64,000 nucleotides of DNA from Galbula dea (GCA_013399015.1 VWZX01010624.1:579-64578), one strand, 5' to 3'. Shown: positions 13,201-24,661, counted from the stretch's first letter. The notes: generated by a model from the sequence alone, not told the origin. Made by a program: numbers and translations.

Positions 13201-16200
13201 TGTATTTTAGTTTCCCAGATATCTCTATAATCAACCTGATCCATCTCCTTTTATAATTACCTAAAAATCAGACATACAGGTCAACATCTTGAACTGTCTG
13301 AATGAGGGAATCGTGGCAGAAATGTTGAGTTCAGGATCTGGCCAAAGCATTTTCTGGCTCTCAATGAGTTTATATAGTACTCTTGCAACTGAGATTGCTT
13401 TAAAAGAAAAGTAAGGTTAAACACCTAGTGCTGGGGTTCTAAAATTCCAACATTTAAAAAAATTAAAAATAAATTAGGTATGGAAATCTTAATTCAGACC
13501 CTTTAAGAATATGCATATGTGCTACATCACAAGTCAGTGTTTTGTATTATAAAACCTGATCTCACATTGTCATGTGCCATCTCTGCTCCTTTCCATTTCT
13601 CTCTCTTTCTTATCTGTCTTCCTTTTTGTTCATTTTCCCCTAGTCTAATTTATCATTCCATCTTTGCTTCTTTTCTTTCTTCCTCATCCTTTAATGTTCA
13701 CTGCAGCAGGCACAAGGAGTCTCCAGGGTCTCAGTTTTCATGTCTAGGTAGTATGACAGCCAACCACAAAAACGGTACATCCACAGTAGATTCTGCCTCC
13801 CTCTCTTATATGTACTCAGTCACTTCATTGCTATAAAAATATAAATTAAAATTTTTAAAAATCCAGATATCATCCAGGAGTTTTATGGGAATGCAGGACC
13901 CTTAGTGTGCTTTGCATGTGAATTTGATAGCCAGACTCTAACATGTCTTGGGGAAACAATGATTTATTTTTTTTAAGACAGGGCAAAGGCAAATGGAATC
14001 ACAGTCATTATATATGAATAGAGGAAGTTGTTTTTGCAAATGCATATGTACATGGAAACATGTTAGCAAACAGCACACACAATTTCAGGGCTGATCTGCA
14101 GGACAGGCTTCCAAAGTGACTGCTCTCCTAGATGTATTCATAATGGATGTTTTACTATTGTCCCCACAGGCACTTCTTAACTGGTTGCCTGTAGACATCA
14201 TCTATTTTGAAAGCAATTTTGAAGGCTGTGTAAACAAATTCTGAGCTGCCTAAACTTATCAGGAGTTGACCATAAACTTAAAGAACATCTTAGATTCATG
14301 CTTGTCAGGCCACATGCAAATGGTCCATACCGACAGCAGGGGAGATGGTTGTTCTCAGGCTACTAGCGTTCAGCTTGTGAAACTGATAAGCAGCATGTAT
14401 CAGAAGCCCATGACCATTAGTCTTAGGCAAAGATGGAATGATATCCTCCATGACTGCACCAAGAGCAAGGTTCTCCAGAGTGGACCCTGGGTGTTTTTAT
14501 CTCAAGGATAGATCCAAAAGTTTAAAGGGCAGGCAACATTCCAAAGCCATCCAGTCTTGCATACTGTTTAGATGCACCCAGATCTCCGAGAGATGCCTTA
14601 GGGATCTGAAGCATTGATTTAGAGAAATCACTCCAAGCTTGGGACTCTATGACTGGGACAGCATTTGGGAAGACCCTAAGAATCAGGAGAAGCTTGGGGC
14701 TCAAAAATGTAACAGGCAGAGCTGAGCACAACTGTTCACCATTGTGCCTCCGCTCCCTAAGTATAGACACTCATTTTTCACATACGTTGGGGATCAGCTG
14801 TTGTAATTACTGTGGATGGAGTTTCATAAGCAAAAAGTAATGGAAATATTGCCTAAATTGGACACTTCACACAGGTAGTTGCTAAAATATTCACATGCTT
14901 GTCACAAGGTGAAATAAATAACTTTTTTTTTGCAGGAAGGATTATGAGTAACCTGCAATAGCATTTGTTTCTTTCAAATTTTCCATCCAACGGGAGATTT
15001 TTTTCTGGTATGGCTTTGCCTTCAGATTAGACATCATCATACCTCAAAGACCATGTAGATGTTCAGTTCCTTTCTCAGCAAATCAGTTAAATAGAACCAC
15101 TATATGCCTGGTGGCTGTTACAGACTTCCTGAAAGGCAAAAAGCAAGACTTCAGCTGTTTATATTCTTTCATTTGTATTAAGTTTACTTGGCCTTATTGG
15201 GACAATTATTACTTGTTCTTTGCTAATATTTCAATTAAAAGGCAGACTGTAGAACAAATTGTTTGCTACCAAAGTACAATAGAGAGGTTTCTGATCATAA
15301 GTAATCATATAATAAGAGTAATAACAGTAATAATAGTAATAACAGTAATAGCAATAATAACAGACAGTATTATGAAGCTTGTAACATCTTGGAAAAGTGT
15401 TACTCAGTATACAGCAGAGCTTGTGGAAAAGACTGATAAGCCTTCAGTAAAAAATCTTAAAATACATAAAGAAATAATTCAATTGAAAGGGATACACATC
15501 TTGTTGTTTTTGTCAATTTTACATAGGAGGTCAGCTATAATATAAATATTTCATCTGTGGCTGTGTCCAGGGGATCTCACATGTTATGCACAAGGCACAA
15601 AAGGTAGATTCAGTTTTTAAACAATCCACTGTAATTTCTCCCATCAATAAGAATTACATGGGATTTATTTACCTAACATGTCTACGTTCTTTGATCATCT
15701 TTAATAGCCATGTCATTTTATATGGCTATAATATACTTCAAACATCTAGGAAAATATTCTGAACCTTCTGAAAAAAAAAATGTGTCATTTACTAAAGAAC
15801 ACCAAAGGAAAGTTGTAATCTTTGACAGAGTTTGAAAATGATTAATAAAACGTGTCTTTGGAGATTGAAAGCACCCTTGGTGTTAAAGGGGCTTGATGAT
15901 TTTGGTTTTTTTCTTCAGTACAACAAAAGCAAATGATTTCTATGGGGATTATTCTTAATTCAGTGCTGCAGATTCTATTACCTAAGCCACTAGTTGTTTT
16001 TTAATGCAATGAAGTCAAGATATTCACAGGAATTAAGTTTTTTTTCATAAAGTTTTCCACTAAAAAACAAAACAATGAGAAATGTGTAATTCATGTATTT
16101 CGCAGGGAAAAGGACACATTTTATTTACTTGTAAAAGTAAAAAAAAAGAGAATATATGTTGTAAAGTAGCCAGTGTAGCATTCAATCAAATTCAATGTTT

Positions 16201-16561
16201 GTAAAAGATGGTGTGAATTAGAGACATAGGGTTCAGAAAAGAAAACCACTGAACCTGTACAGAAAAAAACCCCAAAACTCTCTTGAGGTCTAGTATAGAA
16301 AAAGCAGAAGACTGGAGGATGTGGTTTAGAAGGTTTGGTATGACAGATTTTCTAGAACAGTGAGTTCATTTTTAGAAATATGTTAAGTGCTGTTACTGCT
16401 TATACACTTTAATCCATCAAGTTAGTTCTATAGTTATAAAATATTCTGAAGAGGACATTTTATATAAAAACCCCAAACAAAATGTTTTGTTTCAATTCTT
16501 TTATGTTGCAGGTTTATATACTAAATTTATGAGTGTTTCTTAATATTGTATTGGTTAACTG
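10258..16561. other. Long AT-rich unique stretch
   Basis: Over six kilobases without a recognised gene or interspersed repeat. It contains an A14 run (about 13099-13112), a perfect 9-bp stem hairpin at 13177-13200 and a trinucleotide-like AGTAAT array near 15296. The longest open frame (15111-15545, 144 codons) crosses that array, has an isoleucine/valine-rich low-complexity centre and looks like a product of AT-rich sequence. Confidence 0.55.
15296..15363. repeat. Imperfect (AGTAAT/ATAACAGT)n array
   Basis: About 65 bases are built of AGTAAT, ATAACAGT and AATAGT units. It is a simple repeat with interruptions, which suggests an old array. Confidence 0.8.
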
Positions 16562-16800
16562 CTCAGTGAATAATAGAATAAATGAACTCTGGAGATCATC
16601 TAATCCACAAGCAGAGTTATATTAAAAGTTGGAGCAAGTTGCACATGGGTTTTAAAGCTAATCTTTAAAGTTCTCCAGGGATGGAGATTTTATCCAGCCT
16701 CCATGACAAAACCATGATGATATCATAGCAGTATTCCAAGGTGTGTCTGCTTTTTAGAAATGTGAGATGTGTCTGAATTCCAACTTCCAAAATTCCTTTT
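16562..16800 (-). mobile_element. Old decayed CR1 3' end
   Basis: The plus strand shows the reverse of a CR1 3' end: 'ctctggagatcatctaatcc', then 'ggagcaagttgcacatggg', 'tctccagggatggagatttt' and a weak match to the CR1 segment that encodes FF..R. The octamer tail is no longer clear. It is strongly diverged compared with the other copies, so the 5' limit is approximate. Confidence 0.65.
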
Positions 16801-17117
16801 ACATGCCTCCTAGAGCTGTACAAGTCTTGATTTTCTTGCTCCCAAGTCAGCATGTTGACTGCATTTCAGGTATTTTTAGCATTTTAATTATGTGAAAGAC
16901 TCATCAACAGACAAAGAATATAGCCCCCTTAGGATGCATTCAATGTGTACAGCAATGGAACGCTGCATTAATTTAGGTAATGCTGAATATGTCTATTATT
17001 CTTGAAATCTCTTATAATTATTAATATAATAACAATGTGGATTTATAGCATGATAATGAGGATTTATAATAATATGAAGAAAATGTCACCCTCTGTGTCA
17101 ATGACAAGGAGATCAAC

Positions 17118-17183
17118 ATGGGTTGGACTAGATGATCTTTTGAGGTCCTTTCCAACTCCTAATATTCTGTGATTCTGTGATGA
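17118..17183 (+). mobile_element. CR1 tail-only fragment (about 65 bp)
   Basis: Only the last part of the 3' UTR is present: 'ggttggactagatgatct', 'ggtcctttccaactcctaat' and the tail attctgtgattctgtgatg. The wording 'ccaactcctaatattctgtg' is shared with the copies at 20018-20200 and 23158-23259 and with the SINE at 23369, so these belong to one CR1 subfamily. Confidence 0.85.
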
Positions 17184-17843
17184 CTTGGCAATGTGCATTT
17201 GCATCCTAGAAAGCCTACCATGTCCTAGAAAGCCAACCATATCCTGTACAGCACCAAAAGCAGCATGACGAGCTGGTTGAAGAAGATGACTTTTCCCCTC
17301 TGCTCCACTCTTGGGAGACCCTATCTGGAGTACTGTGCCCAGCTCTGGGGGCCCAGCATAAGAAGAACATAGTCCTGCTGAAGCAAGTACAAAAGAGGGC
17401 CACAAAGATGATCCAAGGGCTGGAGCACCTCTACTTTGAAGACAGACTAAGATAATTGGGTTGTTCAGCCTGAAGGAAAGAAGGTTCTGGAGAGTTCTTA
17501 CAGCAGCCAACCAGTACTTAAAAGGGGCCTGCAAGAAAGCTGGAGAGGGAGTTTTTATAAGGGCTATAGTAATATCACGAGAGCTAATGGCTTTCAACTG
17601 AAAGAGAATAGACTTAGATAAGACATAAGGAAGAAGTTATTCACTGTGAGGGTGGTGAGACACAAGAACAAGTCACTCAAGAGAAGATGTGTATGCCCAG
17701 TCTCTGGAAGTGTTCAAGGCCAAGTTGGATGGGACTTTGAGCAACCTGGTGTAGTGGAAGATGTCCCTGCCCATGGCAGGCAAGCTGGAGCTATATGATC
17801 TTTAAGGTCCTTTCCAACCTAAATTGTTCTATGTTTCTATGAA
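17184..17843 (+). mobile_element. CR1 LINE, 5'-truncated ORF2 end and tail
   Basis: It starts at the tail of the preceding short fragment and is read on the plus strand with frameshifts. It covers the AQKANRI-type segment, a GRPYLEYCAQLWGPSI-like stretch, KRATKMIQGLEH, LGCSA*RKE-like remains, and the FF/VRHKN region, with 3' UTR 'ggtcctttccaacc' and a tail at about 17820-17843 (ttctatgtttctatgaa). A 19-bp direct repeat lies inside (about 17205-17243, 'cctagaaagcc' twice). The 177-codon frame on the opposite strand is an antisense shadow. Confidence 0.9.
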
Positions 17844-20017
17844 CTATACTGAGAAATACCTCCTACAGACTAAGTATGTTAAGTCTTGAACCAGCAAGAC
17901 TTCTTGAAGCACCAATTAAGTTGAATAAACAATGTACCAAAAGATGCTCATTTTACCATTCTTTCCCTCCCTCCTCTCCCCACAAAAAACCACAAACCAA
18001 CCAAGTGAAAGAGCTTTGCTTTTGCAAATTGCTTTTCTTCCAGGTATGTAAAGAATCCATAAACACTACTTGTCTAGTGTGGATTCCCTCAGCTGACTAA
18101 ATTAACTAACTTTGCCTCACTAGTTTGCAAGTGATGAAGATAGAGGGAGCTATGATCTTCTTTGAGAAATAATAGTTTTCATATTTGAAAGAATATCTGT
18201 ATCTTTAAAGGTTTGTGTGCGTTATTGCAAACGCAGATTTGGAAGATCTATTTTGGAGGTGATGAAGAAAGACAATACAAATAGTAATAACTTTTTTAGG
18301 CACTGATGAGATGCTAAAGCCTGAAAAGTAATGCCAGGAATTTTTATTCTATTGGAGGAGAAGATATTGCACTAACTCTGCTCCTTCTGCTGAAAGTATC
18401 AAGTGTGTAGAAGGTGATGAGTTTGCTTTTTAGTATCCACCCTAAATTCAATCAGCAAGATTAAAATCGACTATGATGTGCATGCAAAGCATATATCTCC
18501 TATAAAGAAGCAAAGCACTCTGAGTGGTTTTTCATCTGCTGCAGCAGACCAAGGTTACACAGCTCACCACTCAAGAAAGAATTTAACTTCATGGTGGGAT
18601 TGTCTTTTGTTGGTTTAGTTTTTTGATATTTTTTGGTTGGGTTTTCTTGGTGTTTTGGGGGTTTGTTTGGTTTTTGGTTTTGGCGGGGGGGGTTGTTCGT
18701 TTGTTTGTTGGTTTGTTTTGGTTTGGGTTTAAAAGCTGCTCTGTTATTGTGAAAGCCTAATGGTCTTCCTATCACTTGGATAGCCAGAATATGTGATGTT
18801 ATCTATTGTGACAATGTTATTAATTCACTGTAACAATAAACCATGACTATCTGTAGCACACATGCTGCACACTGAAATTAATGTGATTATATTACTTAAT
18901 AATGGGGGATTTTATCTGCCTTTCTTTGTTGTTTTTTTCAAACAGCTCTTGATGAAAATTTCACATCTCCTACTCAGTAACAAATCATAACTCCTTGTAG
19001 GTGCCTCTCTCTTCTTATCATACATGGCATAAAGGATGGTTTACCCTTTCTCCTTCTCCTTTTATTTAATGACTGCAATTAATATTTGAAATCTCTATTC
19101 ACCTTCTTTTGATAAAGAACATAAAACTACAAAATCTTTTAAAAATTAAGCACTGTCCATATTAATGAAACAGATCACGGTGATGTTTAGCTCTTGACAC
19201 CACCATGATCCCTTCTGCTAAACAGACATTTGGGTTATAGATCTTTCTGCATCTATATAGAAAAAAACACTGACTCAGTTTCTTGAAGGATAGCTATGCT
19301 TTATTCTCACTTCGGTGACTACACAAACTATTCAGCCTGCCCTGTATCAGGGAAAGAAATTCCTCTGTAGTGACGATATAAAAGTTAAAATGAAAGAAGT
19401 GGCCTCATAATTGCTCTGAATTGTCCTCCATTAATTTTAAGTTGGGATCTCAGACTTCCATCTGAGATTTCCTGGGCAAAAAGTAAGCCCCCAAAACTCT
19501 ATATTATTCTGGCTTACTTACAACACATGCAACCTACCAAAGCTTGTGCTATGGAAACAGTATGTTCATTTTCATTAAGTACAATGCATGTCAAACACAC
19601 CAGATCTGCTGCACAGATGATCAATTTAGTAAGATGTTTTGCACACAAGGTTTAGTATAATGCAAGTATGCAAACATTTGTCATCTGAAAAATGCAACTT
19701 TCTCTCAAAAGATTTAAAATGCAATCTCTAAAATCAGCAAGGAAAGGAAGTGCTTTGTACCACACATTATTAGCCTGATCCTTCTCTTTGTGAAGATACT
19801 TGCAAAGATTCCCGCTGGTTTCAGTTATGGATGAGTGCCCATGGATCACCTTCCCCAAAGAAGTATGAGCATAGTTTCACTACCTAAGCCAACAAATTAA
19901 CTAAAAGATGATATGTATGTTCCTTCCAATATGATGTTATCAATATCCAATATCCACAGGCAAGAACATCTGTCTGGATATAGGAGTCACTCTTGTTAGC
20001 GAGGGTTTGTCATGGAC
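17844..20017. other. Unique stretch with a GT-rich tract
   Basis: No gene was recognised. The GT-rich tract is listed separately. The 91-codon minus-strand frame at 18500-18775 is the lysine/proline/asparagine-rich complement of that tract and is not a gene. Confidence 0.55.
18601..18733 (+). repeat. GT-rich low-complexity tract with long G runs
   Basis: About 130 bases consist almost only of G and T on the plus strand. They include a G5 run, several GG pairs separated by T runs and a G8 run near 18685. It resembles a decayed (GTTT)n/(GGTTT)n array. Confidence 0.85.
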
Positions 20018-20200
20018 AGAGCACTGGAACAGACTGCCCAGAGAGGTTGTGGAGTTTCCTTCTATGGAGGTATTCAAAACCCGTCTGGACGCGCTTCTGT
20101 GTGACCTGGTCTAGGGAATTCTGCAGTGGCAGGGGGGTTGGACTAGACGATCTTTCGAGGTCCCTTCCAACTCCTAATATTCTGTGATTCTGTGATTCTT
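20018..20200 (+). mobile_element. CR1 3' end, 5'-truncated
   Basis: It begins around 'gagcactggaacagactgcc' (the HWNRLP segment) and continues through a VFKTRLDALLCDLV-like end. It ends with 'tggactagacgatctttcg', 'ggtcccttccaactcctaat' and the tail attctgtgattctgtgattct. The last 110 bases closely resemble the CR1-derived half of the SINE at 23369-23475, so this subfamily, or a near relative, is the likely partner LINE. Confidence 0.92.
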
Positions 20201-22867
20201 TCTGTTGTTTGGCTTTGTTTATTTTTTTCCCCCTGATGAATATATTACATTTTTCAACAAAAAGAGAATGTACAGCACAAAGTTTCCTACAATCTGCCCA
20301 AAAGACTTCCATAGGGAACACAAAAGTTAAGAAGAAAATTGCCTAGGTAACCTTCAGTATTCTGCCAAATGTCATTACTATGGAAAACAGTAAATGACAA
20401 TATGTGATACAGCAACAGTATAACAGTATTGATTATTACAATTCCATAAGCAAGGGAAAACTCTATGCTGAATTACACTCTTTGTTGTAAATTTCAGGAA
20501 GATTTATAGTCCTATACTTTTTTCCAAAAAAGATGATCATGGCTATACAATGATAAAGACCCAGGCACTAAAAATACTTTAACTGCAGTTCATAGTCTAA
20601 TTTAACAAATAAATAATATCTTTGACTATCCCTTGTATTAATTACGTCACAGCTTCTTCTGCTTATAAGGGTCTGAGACATGAAACAGTAAAAATGCAGC
20701 CTGTTAGACAGCTTTATCCTCACTTCTTGAGTTTGGAGGAAGAGAGAAGAGGGAGAGATTCCTTAATAAAACACACCATATCCTTGAATCAAAATAGAGT
20801 TTTACATCTCTGCCACCCATATAGTCCTTTTAATGAACCCTTTAGAAATAAGGGTCCAAAATCAGGAAATGTCTTTTCTGCCCAGTACAACCTCTCTTGG
20901 TGCTGCTGTTAGCAGAGAATGGCCTCTGTCACTCACAGTCCTCTGCGTTGTGTGATCTGCAGGCAGGGATTCATGTATGAAGCTGGGTAAAGTGCAGAGG
21001 AAACCAACACCTCTTAACTATGCCATAACTAGGATGACATTTCTCTGGGGAAAAAAAATGCATATATATATATATCTCCAAATAAATTTAGCTGAAGCTG
21101 GAATAAAAATGCATGGGAAGGGAGAAGGCATATTCCTTTTTTACTATCTCCAACTACTGGAAAAGCATTCCTTTCACTTTCTAGCACTTAAGTACAAGTG
21201 GACATGTCATTTATCTTCTGAAGCCTTTTTTTGCCACAGAGGGGTTTCTTGAATTTGGTCTGGTGTTCAAGTTCACTTGACAATTTGATTATTCATTGTA
21301 TTAGATCAGGTATATTTAGATCCTTATTCCTTGTGCAAATCATGATCAAGTGCAGGACCTCTGTCTGTTTGCCAGCTTACTTGTGTCTGTGAAGTTGTGA
21401 TTGCTTGTATTCACATATACACAAAGACATGTCATGTCGCTTTGCTTCTGTGTTTTTACTTGCTCAGCGTATCCTCTCCTGATACCTAAATTTAGATTCA
21501 GTAGCAATTCATTCTGCAACTTGTACTGCTGACAGGGCAGACAGTTCTATGGTGATATTCTGTCTGATGCGCTGAACACTGCACAAGACAGAGAAGTTGT
21601 CAATGTATTAAACTTAACAAGATGACAATTAATGGAGAACATGGCTCTCTGGATGTGTTTCAAGCATACATTTAAAATATGAACCTAGATTCTTTTGCAG
21701 TCTGAACAGTTCTCTATTTAAATTTCCTAATCGAGATTGAGAGCTACTAATGATATTGACCTGATCTCAAGCCACTCGTGCCAAGATTGATTTTGTAAAG
21801 GGATGAGTCTGGACTCAATTCTGCTAGTGCTTCTTATGCACATGCCTAACTTTAAGCTACATGAATAGTTGCATTTAACACAAAGATCGTTCTGGTGTTC
21901 TCAGTTTGAAAATGTACTCGGCTGCTTTGCTGGAGCAGGGCCGAAAAGTGCAACCCTTTCAGTAGTATTTTCACTCACAACGGTTTAATTATCTTATGTG
22001 ATATCTTGTTGCTTGGCTTCCAGGTAAGTCATTTAAACCCAAGACTCCCCTTTAAATCTTCCCTTCCTGTCTGTTTAGCTAAAGCTCTGTTTTCTAAACT
22101 GTTGTAACTGCTACTATGCTAAACAATGTGCTTTGGTTTAGCTCGACATTATGTAAAATTGACTTTTTTTCAACAAGTTAGGATAAACCTACAGAAACCA
22201 TACTGAAAACCAAGTATGGATTTTGCACCAGGTTTAAGTTATGCACTTATATCCAAACACTCTTCTTGATTTTCCCAATTATTGTACATCACTTGAACAG
22301 TATCTGTCCTGATGTGGGGTAGGCACAAGGCAGAGGCCCACTGTGACTATGTATTTTCTTTTAAGTATGGGACATATAATAAATGCAAACCTAAATTCAT
22401 TTTGCTGCATTCTAAGCATAGTCAGATTATTTTGAATTTGCCATGATTATTAAAGTATCTCTACCTATAATCATGATCAAACTGAAAAAGCTCAAATGTC
22501 AAATCATCGCTGCTAGACCATGTAGCTCATAATACGCTTCTAAAACCCATTTATGTCAAGTCCATGTAAGTTTCTTGTGTGCACAAGTCCCAGCTTAGAT
22601 TAACAAATCATGTAATCATGTATTATGCATCAGTAATAACATCACAAACAGGCTAACAGGTGATCAAACACACCACAAGCACAGCTGTTGCAAGCATGAC
22701 CTAGGGAAATCCAGTTTATCTAGTTTACAAAAGCTCTTACAATACTACTAATGCAGTTCTGCAGCTAGAAATACAACAGTGGCCTTCTGCTTCCTACAAG
22801 TGAGAAGGAACATAGACCATAGTGTGGAAAATCAGTTCAGGAATGTTTTTGCAATAAAAAGCACAAA
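20201..22867. other. Unique AT-rich stretch
   Basis: No gene or interspersed repeat was recognised. A short (AT)n run lies at about 21061-21076. Open frames are at most 96 codons and lack motifs. Confidence 0.55.
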
Positions 22868-23368
22868 AAGTAGTGGTGAATGGAGTTAAATCCAGTTGGC
22901 AGCTGGTCACAAGTGATGTTCCCCAGGGCTTAGTATTGGGACCAGTCCTGTTCAATATCTATACCAATGACTTGGATGAGGGGATTGAGTACACCCTCAG
23001 TATGTTTGCAGGTGGTACCAAGTTAAGTGGAAGTGTTGATCTGCTTGAGGGTGGGAAGGCTCTGAAGAAAGGTCTGACAGACTGGGCTGAAGTCAGTGGG
23101 ATGAGGTTCAACAAGGCCAACAATCCTATGCAATGCTACAGGCATGGGGCAGAGTTTTCTGTGTGACCTGGTCTAGGAAATCCTGCTGTGGCAGGGGGGT
23201 TGGACTAGATGATCTTTCAAGGTCCCTTCCAACTCCTAACATTCTGTGATTCTGTGACTAGAAAGCTGCTTGGCAGAAAAGGACCTGGGGTTGCTGGTCA
23301 ATAACCAGCTGAACATGAATCAGTAGTGTGCCTAGCTGTCCAAGAAGGCCAACAGCATCCTGTCTGTG
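22868..23368 (+). mobile_element. CR1 ORF2 reverse-transcriptase fragment, interrupted
   Basis: The open frame 22873-23166 covers RT motifs B and C: DVPQGLVLGPVLFNIYTND, then MFAGGTKLSGSV. The catalytic motif C is FAGG instead of FADD, so the two aspartates are lost and the copy could not encode an active enzyme. At about 23157 the sequence jumps into another CR1 tail. At about 23260 it resumes at the next expected position (ctagaaagctgcttggcag, encoding the LAEKDLGVLV region) and ends at about 23368 near the AKKANSIL segment, where an antisense SINE begins. Both truncated ends are abrupt. Confidence 0.88.
23158..23259 (+). mobile_element. CR1 tail fragment nested inside another CR1
   Basis: About 100 bases run from 'tgtgtgacctggtctagg' to the tail attctgtgattctgtga, in the same wording as the 20018-20200 copy. 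The flanking CR1 ORF2 is continuous if this piece is removed. No clear target-site duplication is visible, which agrees with the usual behaviour of CR1. Confidence 0.85.
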
Positions 23369-23551
23369 TATCACAGTATCACAGTATGTTAGGAGTTGGA
23401 AGGGACCTCGAAAGATCATCTAGTCCAAACCCCCTGCCAGAGCAGGACTCCCTAAGACTAGGTCACAACGAAGCTTCCCCGACTGGGAATTGAACCCAGG
23501 TCCCAGTTGTGACAGCACCAAGCTGCAAATACTAATGTACCACATGAGACC
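23369..23551 (-). mobile_element. tRNA-Asp-headed SINE with CR1 3' tail
   Basis: On the minus strand the element begins with a tRNA-like head (about 23541 down to 23476). It has TTAGTAT (23529-23535, as at positions 7-13 of tRNA-Asp), the anticodon loop CTGTCAC with anticodon GTC (23509-23515), and a perfect 5-bp T arm CTGGG-TTCAATT-CCCAG (23483-23499), followed by TCGGGGA as in the 3' acceptor strand of tRNA-Asp. The D-arm region is about five bases short and the 5' acceptor strand no longer pairs, so it is not a working tRNA gene. From about 23475 it turns into a CR1 3' end ('gtgacctagtcttaggg', 'tggactagatgatctttcg', 'ggtcccttccaactcctaac') with tail units atactgtg. The LINE tail would let CR1 machinery mobilise it. 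The known passerine element TguSINE1 has the same layout, but I recall its head as tRNA-Ile. Confidence 0.72.
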
Positions 23552-23594
23552 CATAATGTATTCCCATTGAATGAAAACCTTACACCTGTATCAA

Positions 23595-24127
23595 GTGCAC
23601 TACCAGTTCACCTTCTGTATCTGTGGACCTCATTTCTCTTCTCATCCAAGTGCCTTTATTCCTTTGATTATTCAAAATACATGCAAGTAAACAAAAGGCA
23701 CAGAAGTGCAAACTAGCATAATAAAGTCAACCTCCACTGATGATTTCATGCAGGAAGGAAAGTATTTTGATAAAGGGAAAAAAAAAAAACCGACATTTTA
23801 AAGTAAACAATCTTCCTTAAACAAAGGAAGTGTAGAGCAGCACTGACAGAAAACATGTATTTAAAGTCTATGTGTTGCAGAATGAACATTTATTTTCTTC
23901 TTTTTACACTAAGTGGATGTAGTTACTTCATTTTCAATAATTATTAGCAAAATAAACCACTTCCAAATTCTTGCTCATGCTGGAAGATTCCAGGGCCGCT
24001 TCAGATGCACACTGAAGAAACCAGAAATAAATCCCACAGAGCAGAACTCTACACTGTATCTGCAAAGTACCATTGTCTGTTACACTAACTCTCCATAAAT
24101 CAGCATGAATACCTTTCTTGACATCTA
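23595..24127. repeat. 533-bp direct repeat, copy 1
   Basis: It runs from 'gtgcactaccagttcacc' to 'cttgacatcta' and is repeated, identically as far as I compared, at 24129-24661. It contains no recognisable gene. A 61-codon frame at 23913-24098 is present unchanged in both copies, but only because the DNA is identical. Confidence 0.95.
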
Positions 24128-24128
24128 N
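24128..24128. other. Single N at the repeat junction
   Basis: One undetermined base sits exactly between the two 533-bp copies. A one-base placeholder at a perfect duplication boundary is what appears when two contigs with overlapping ends are joined without merging the overlap. Confidence 0.85.
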
Positions 24129-24661
24129 GTGCACTACCAGTTCACCTTCTGTATCTGTGGACCTCATTTCTCTTCTCATCCAAGTGCCTTTATTCCTTTG
24201 ATTATTCAAAATACATGCAAGTAAACAAAAGGCACAGAAGTGCAAACTAGCATAATAAAGTCAACCTCCACTGATGATTTCATGCAGGAAGGAAAGTATT
24301 TTGATAAAGGGAAAAAAAAAAAACCGACATTTTAAAGTAAACAATCTTCCTTAAACAAAGGAAGTGTAGAGCAGCACTGACAGAAAACATGTATTTAAAG
24401 TCTATGTGTTGCAGAATGAACATTTATTTTCTTCTTTTTACACTAAGTGGATGTAGTTACTTCATTTTCAATAATTATTAGCAAAATAAACCACTTCCAA
24501 ATTCTTGCTCATGCTGGAAGATTCCAGGGCCGCTTCAGATGCACACTGAAGAAACCAGAAATAAATCCCACAGAGCAGAACTCTACACTGTATCTGCAAA
24601 GTACCATTGTCTGTTACACTAACTCTCCATAAATCAGCATGAATACCTTTCTTGACATCTA
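24129..24661. repeat. 533-bp direct repeat, copy 2
   Basis: The same sequence as 23595-24127, including an A12 run of equal length in both copies. The offset is 534 bases: the repeat plus the N. Confidence 0.95.

Noticed and set aside
15111..15545. 144-codon frame with a hydrophobic I/V stretch resembling a membrane segment
   Set aside because: The hydrophobic part is the translation of the AGTAAT simple repeat; the rest has no motif and typical intergenic composition.
17064..17597. 177-codon frame on the minus strand
   Set aside because: It is the antisense of a plus-strand CR1 copy, whose 3' tail and ORF2 motifs are clear.
18500..18775. 91-codon minus-strand frame rich in K, P, N and Q
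   Set aside because: It is the complement of the GT-rich low-complexity tract, with no domain.
23913..24632. Identical 61-codon frames taken as a duplicated small gene
   Set aside because: They are identical because the whole 533-bp DNA is repeated around an N; there is no sign of coding constraint.
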